A DNA stretch of 6,248 nt from Candidatus Poseidoniaceae archaeon (GTDB lineage Archaea; Thermoplasmatota; Poseidoniia; Poseidoniales; Poseidoniaceae), in assembly GCA_013329865.1 (NCBI GenBank), contig DUJJ01000185.1:1-6248 (forward strand), in the 5' to 3' direction. Positions 5,777-6,248 of the stretch are shown piece by piece. A model generated the notes under the pieces. The model made no database searches. It was not told where the DNA came from and saw nothing but the letters and a program-made list of their open reading frames with translations. The position numbers and the translations under genes are program-made. The stretch's first letter is position 1, and each line of letters begins with the position of its first letter.

Positions 5777-6248
5777 GTGTCAGACCTCGTTCAGAGCCTG
5801 ATTACGGGTTTTTTCACCTCGATAATACTCCTGTTACTGGTGTATTTCTTTTGGCGGTTGTATGATCGACCAAGCAAAAAGCAACTCGAATTAGAGGAAG
5901 AGACCAGAGAGAAACGCAAAGAAGAGCGCATGTGGCGAGCAATCGAGGCCGAGATCGAGCAGGAACGGGAACAGGCCGAGGCATTAGCAACTATTGAGCG
6001 CAAAAAGGCTGACATGCTGGCCCGCGCCCAACCTCCAGCCGCTGGAGTAATGCAAGGTGCACTGGCAACATTGGATGCGCCGACGGAGGGCGAGGCATAT
6101 CTTGACCGCTTCAAACCAAACCTTAGTGGAATTGAGGAAATCCTAGTTGATGAGCAAATTGAGCAAGCGGAAACGGACGACAGCGATGTCTTGTTAGCAC
6201 CTGAATTAGTCGAGGTAAGGCAGGACGAAGGTAAGGTCGGCGAAATTG
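5777..6248 (+). CDS. Partial single-helix membrane protein with long charged coiled-coil-like segment
   Basis: The frame begins at GTG 5777 behind GGAGG and stays open to the end of the window (157 codons seen, 3' end missing). Residues 1-9 are polar. Residues about 10-27 (GFFTSIILLLLVYFFWRL) are one hydrophobic helix, followed by basic residues (YDRPSKK), so the bulk is predicted to be cytoplasmic by the positive-inside rule. Residues about 34-82 are almost entirely Glu/Lys/Arg/Gln with spaced Leu, Ile and Ala, a long single helix or coiled coil. After a Pro/Ala break (about 86-90) comes an acidic, less regular region (DRFKPNLSGIEEIL, then many Glu/Asp). I recognise no family. Tight coupling to the symporter gene suggests an accessory, scaffolding or signalling role, loosely like the small MetS partner of the MetP transporter in Corynebacterium, but no homology is claimed. 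Confidence 0.75.
   Translation, partial: MSDLVQSLITGFFTSIILLLLVYFFWRLYDRPSKKQLELEEETREKRKEERMWRAIEAEIEQEREQAEALATIERKKADMLARAQPPAAGVMQGALATLDAPTEGEAYLDRFKPNLSGIEEILVDEQIEQAETDDSDVLLAPELVEVRQDEGKVGEI

Noticed and set aside
5791..6114. Minus-strand Ser/Arg-rich open frame at the right edge
   Set aside because: It is the reverse of a Glu/Lys/Ala-rich helix coding region. The plus frame has a strong SD, a clear membrane helix and a coherent charged segment.

Overview
The window looks like a piece of a planktonic marine archaeal genome, most likely Poseidoniia / Marine Group II-like. That is an inference from gene content, not a phylogenetic result. The clues are a secreted M14 zinc carboxypeptidase loaded with DxDGDG-type acidic repeats and ending in a C-terminal membrane anchor, a 12-helix Na+ symporter of the NSS/SNF family, tight gene packing, AT-rich TATA-like patches rather than clear bacterial -35/-10 boxes, and a mix of Shine-Dalgarno-led and apparently SD-less starts. 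A bacterial origin is not excluded.

Layout: (i) 1-285, plus strand, the 3' end of an unrecognised small membrane protein. (ii) 282-1382, minus strand, a MscS-type mechanosensitive channel, convergent with (i) and sharing four bases with it. (iii) 1474-1794, plus strand, a YfgD/ArsC-type arsenate reductase-like thioredoxin-fold protein, divergent from the channel. (iv) 1853-4039, a secreted, membrane-anchored M14 carboxypeptidase. (v) 4054-5760, a sodium:amino-acid symporter starting 14 bases after (iv). (vi) 5777 to the window edge, a single-helix membrane protein with a long charged helix, starting 16 bases after (v) behind a strong GGAGG. No tRNA, rRNA, CRISPR array, insertion sequence or long repeat was seen. 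No stretch longer than 91 bases is without a gene.

Genes (iv)-(vi) form a compact plus-strand operon whose logic reads well: an exopeptidase held on the outer face of the cell trims C-terminal residues from dissolved peptides, the symporter imports the freed amino acids with sodium, and the small membrane protein could be an accessory or scaffolding partner. The channel and the ArsC-like protein look like ordinary housekeeping or stress genes.

The points most worth checking are the large acidic inserts inside the peptidase catalytic domain, the substitutions at the chloride and substrate sites of the symporter, the unrecognised C-terminal module of the peptidase, and the possible accessory subunit at the right edge.
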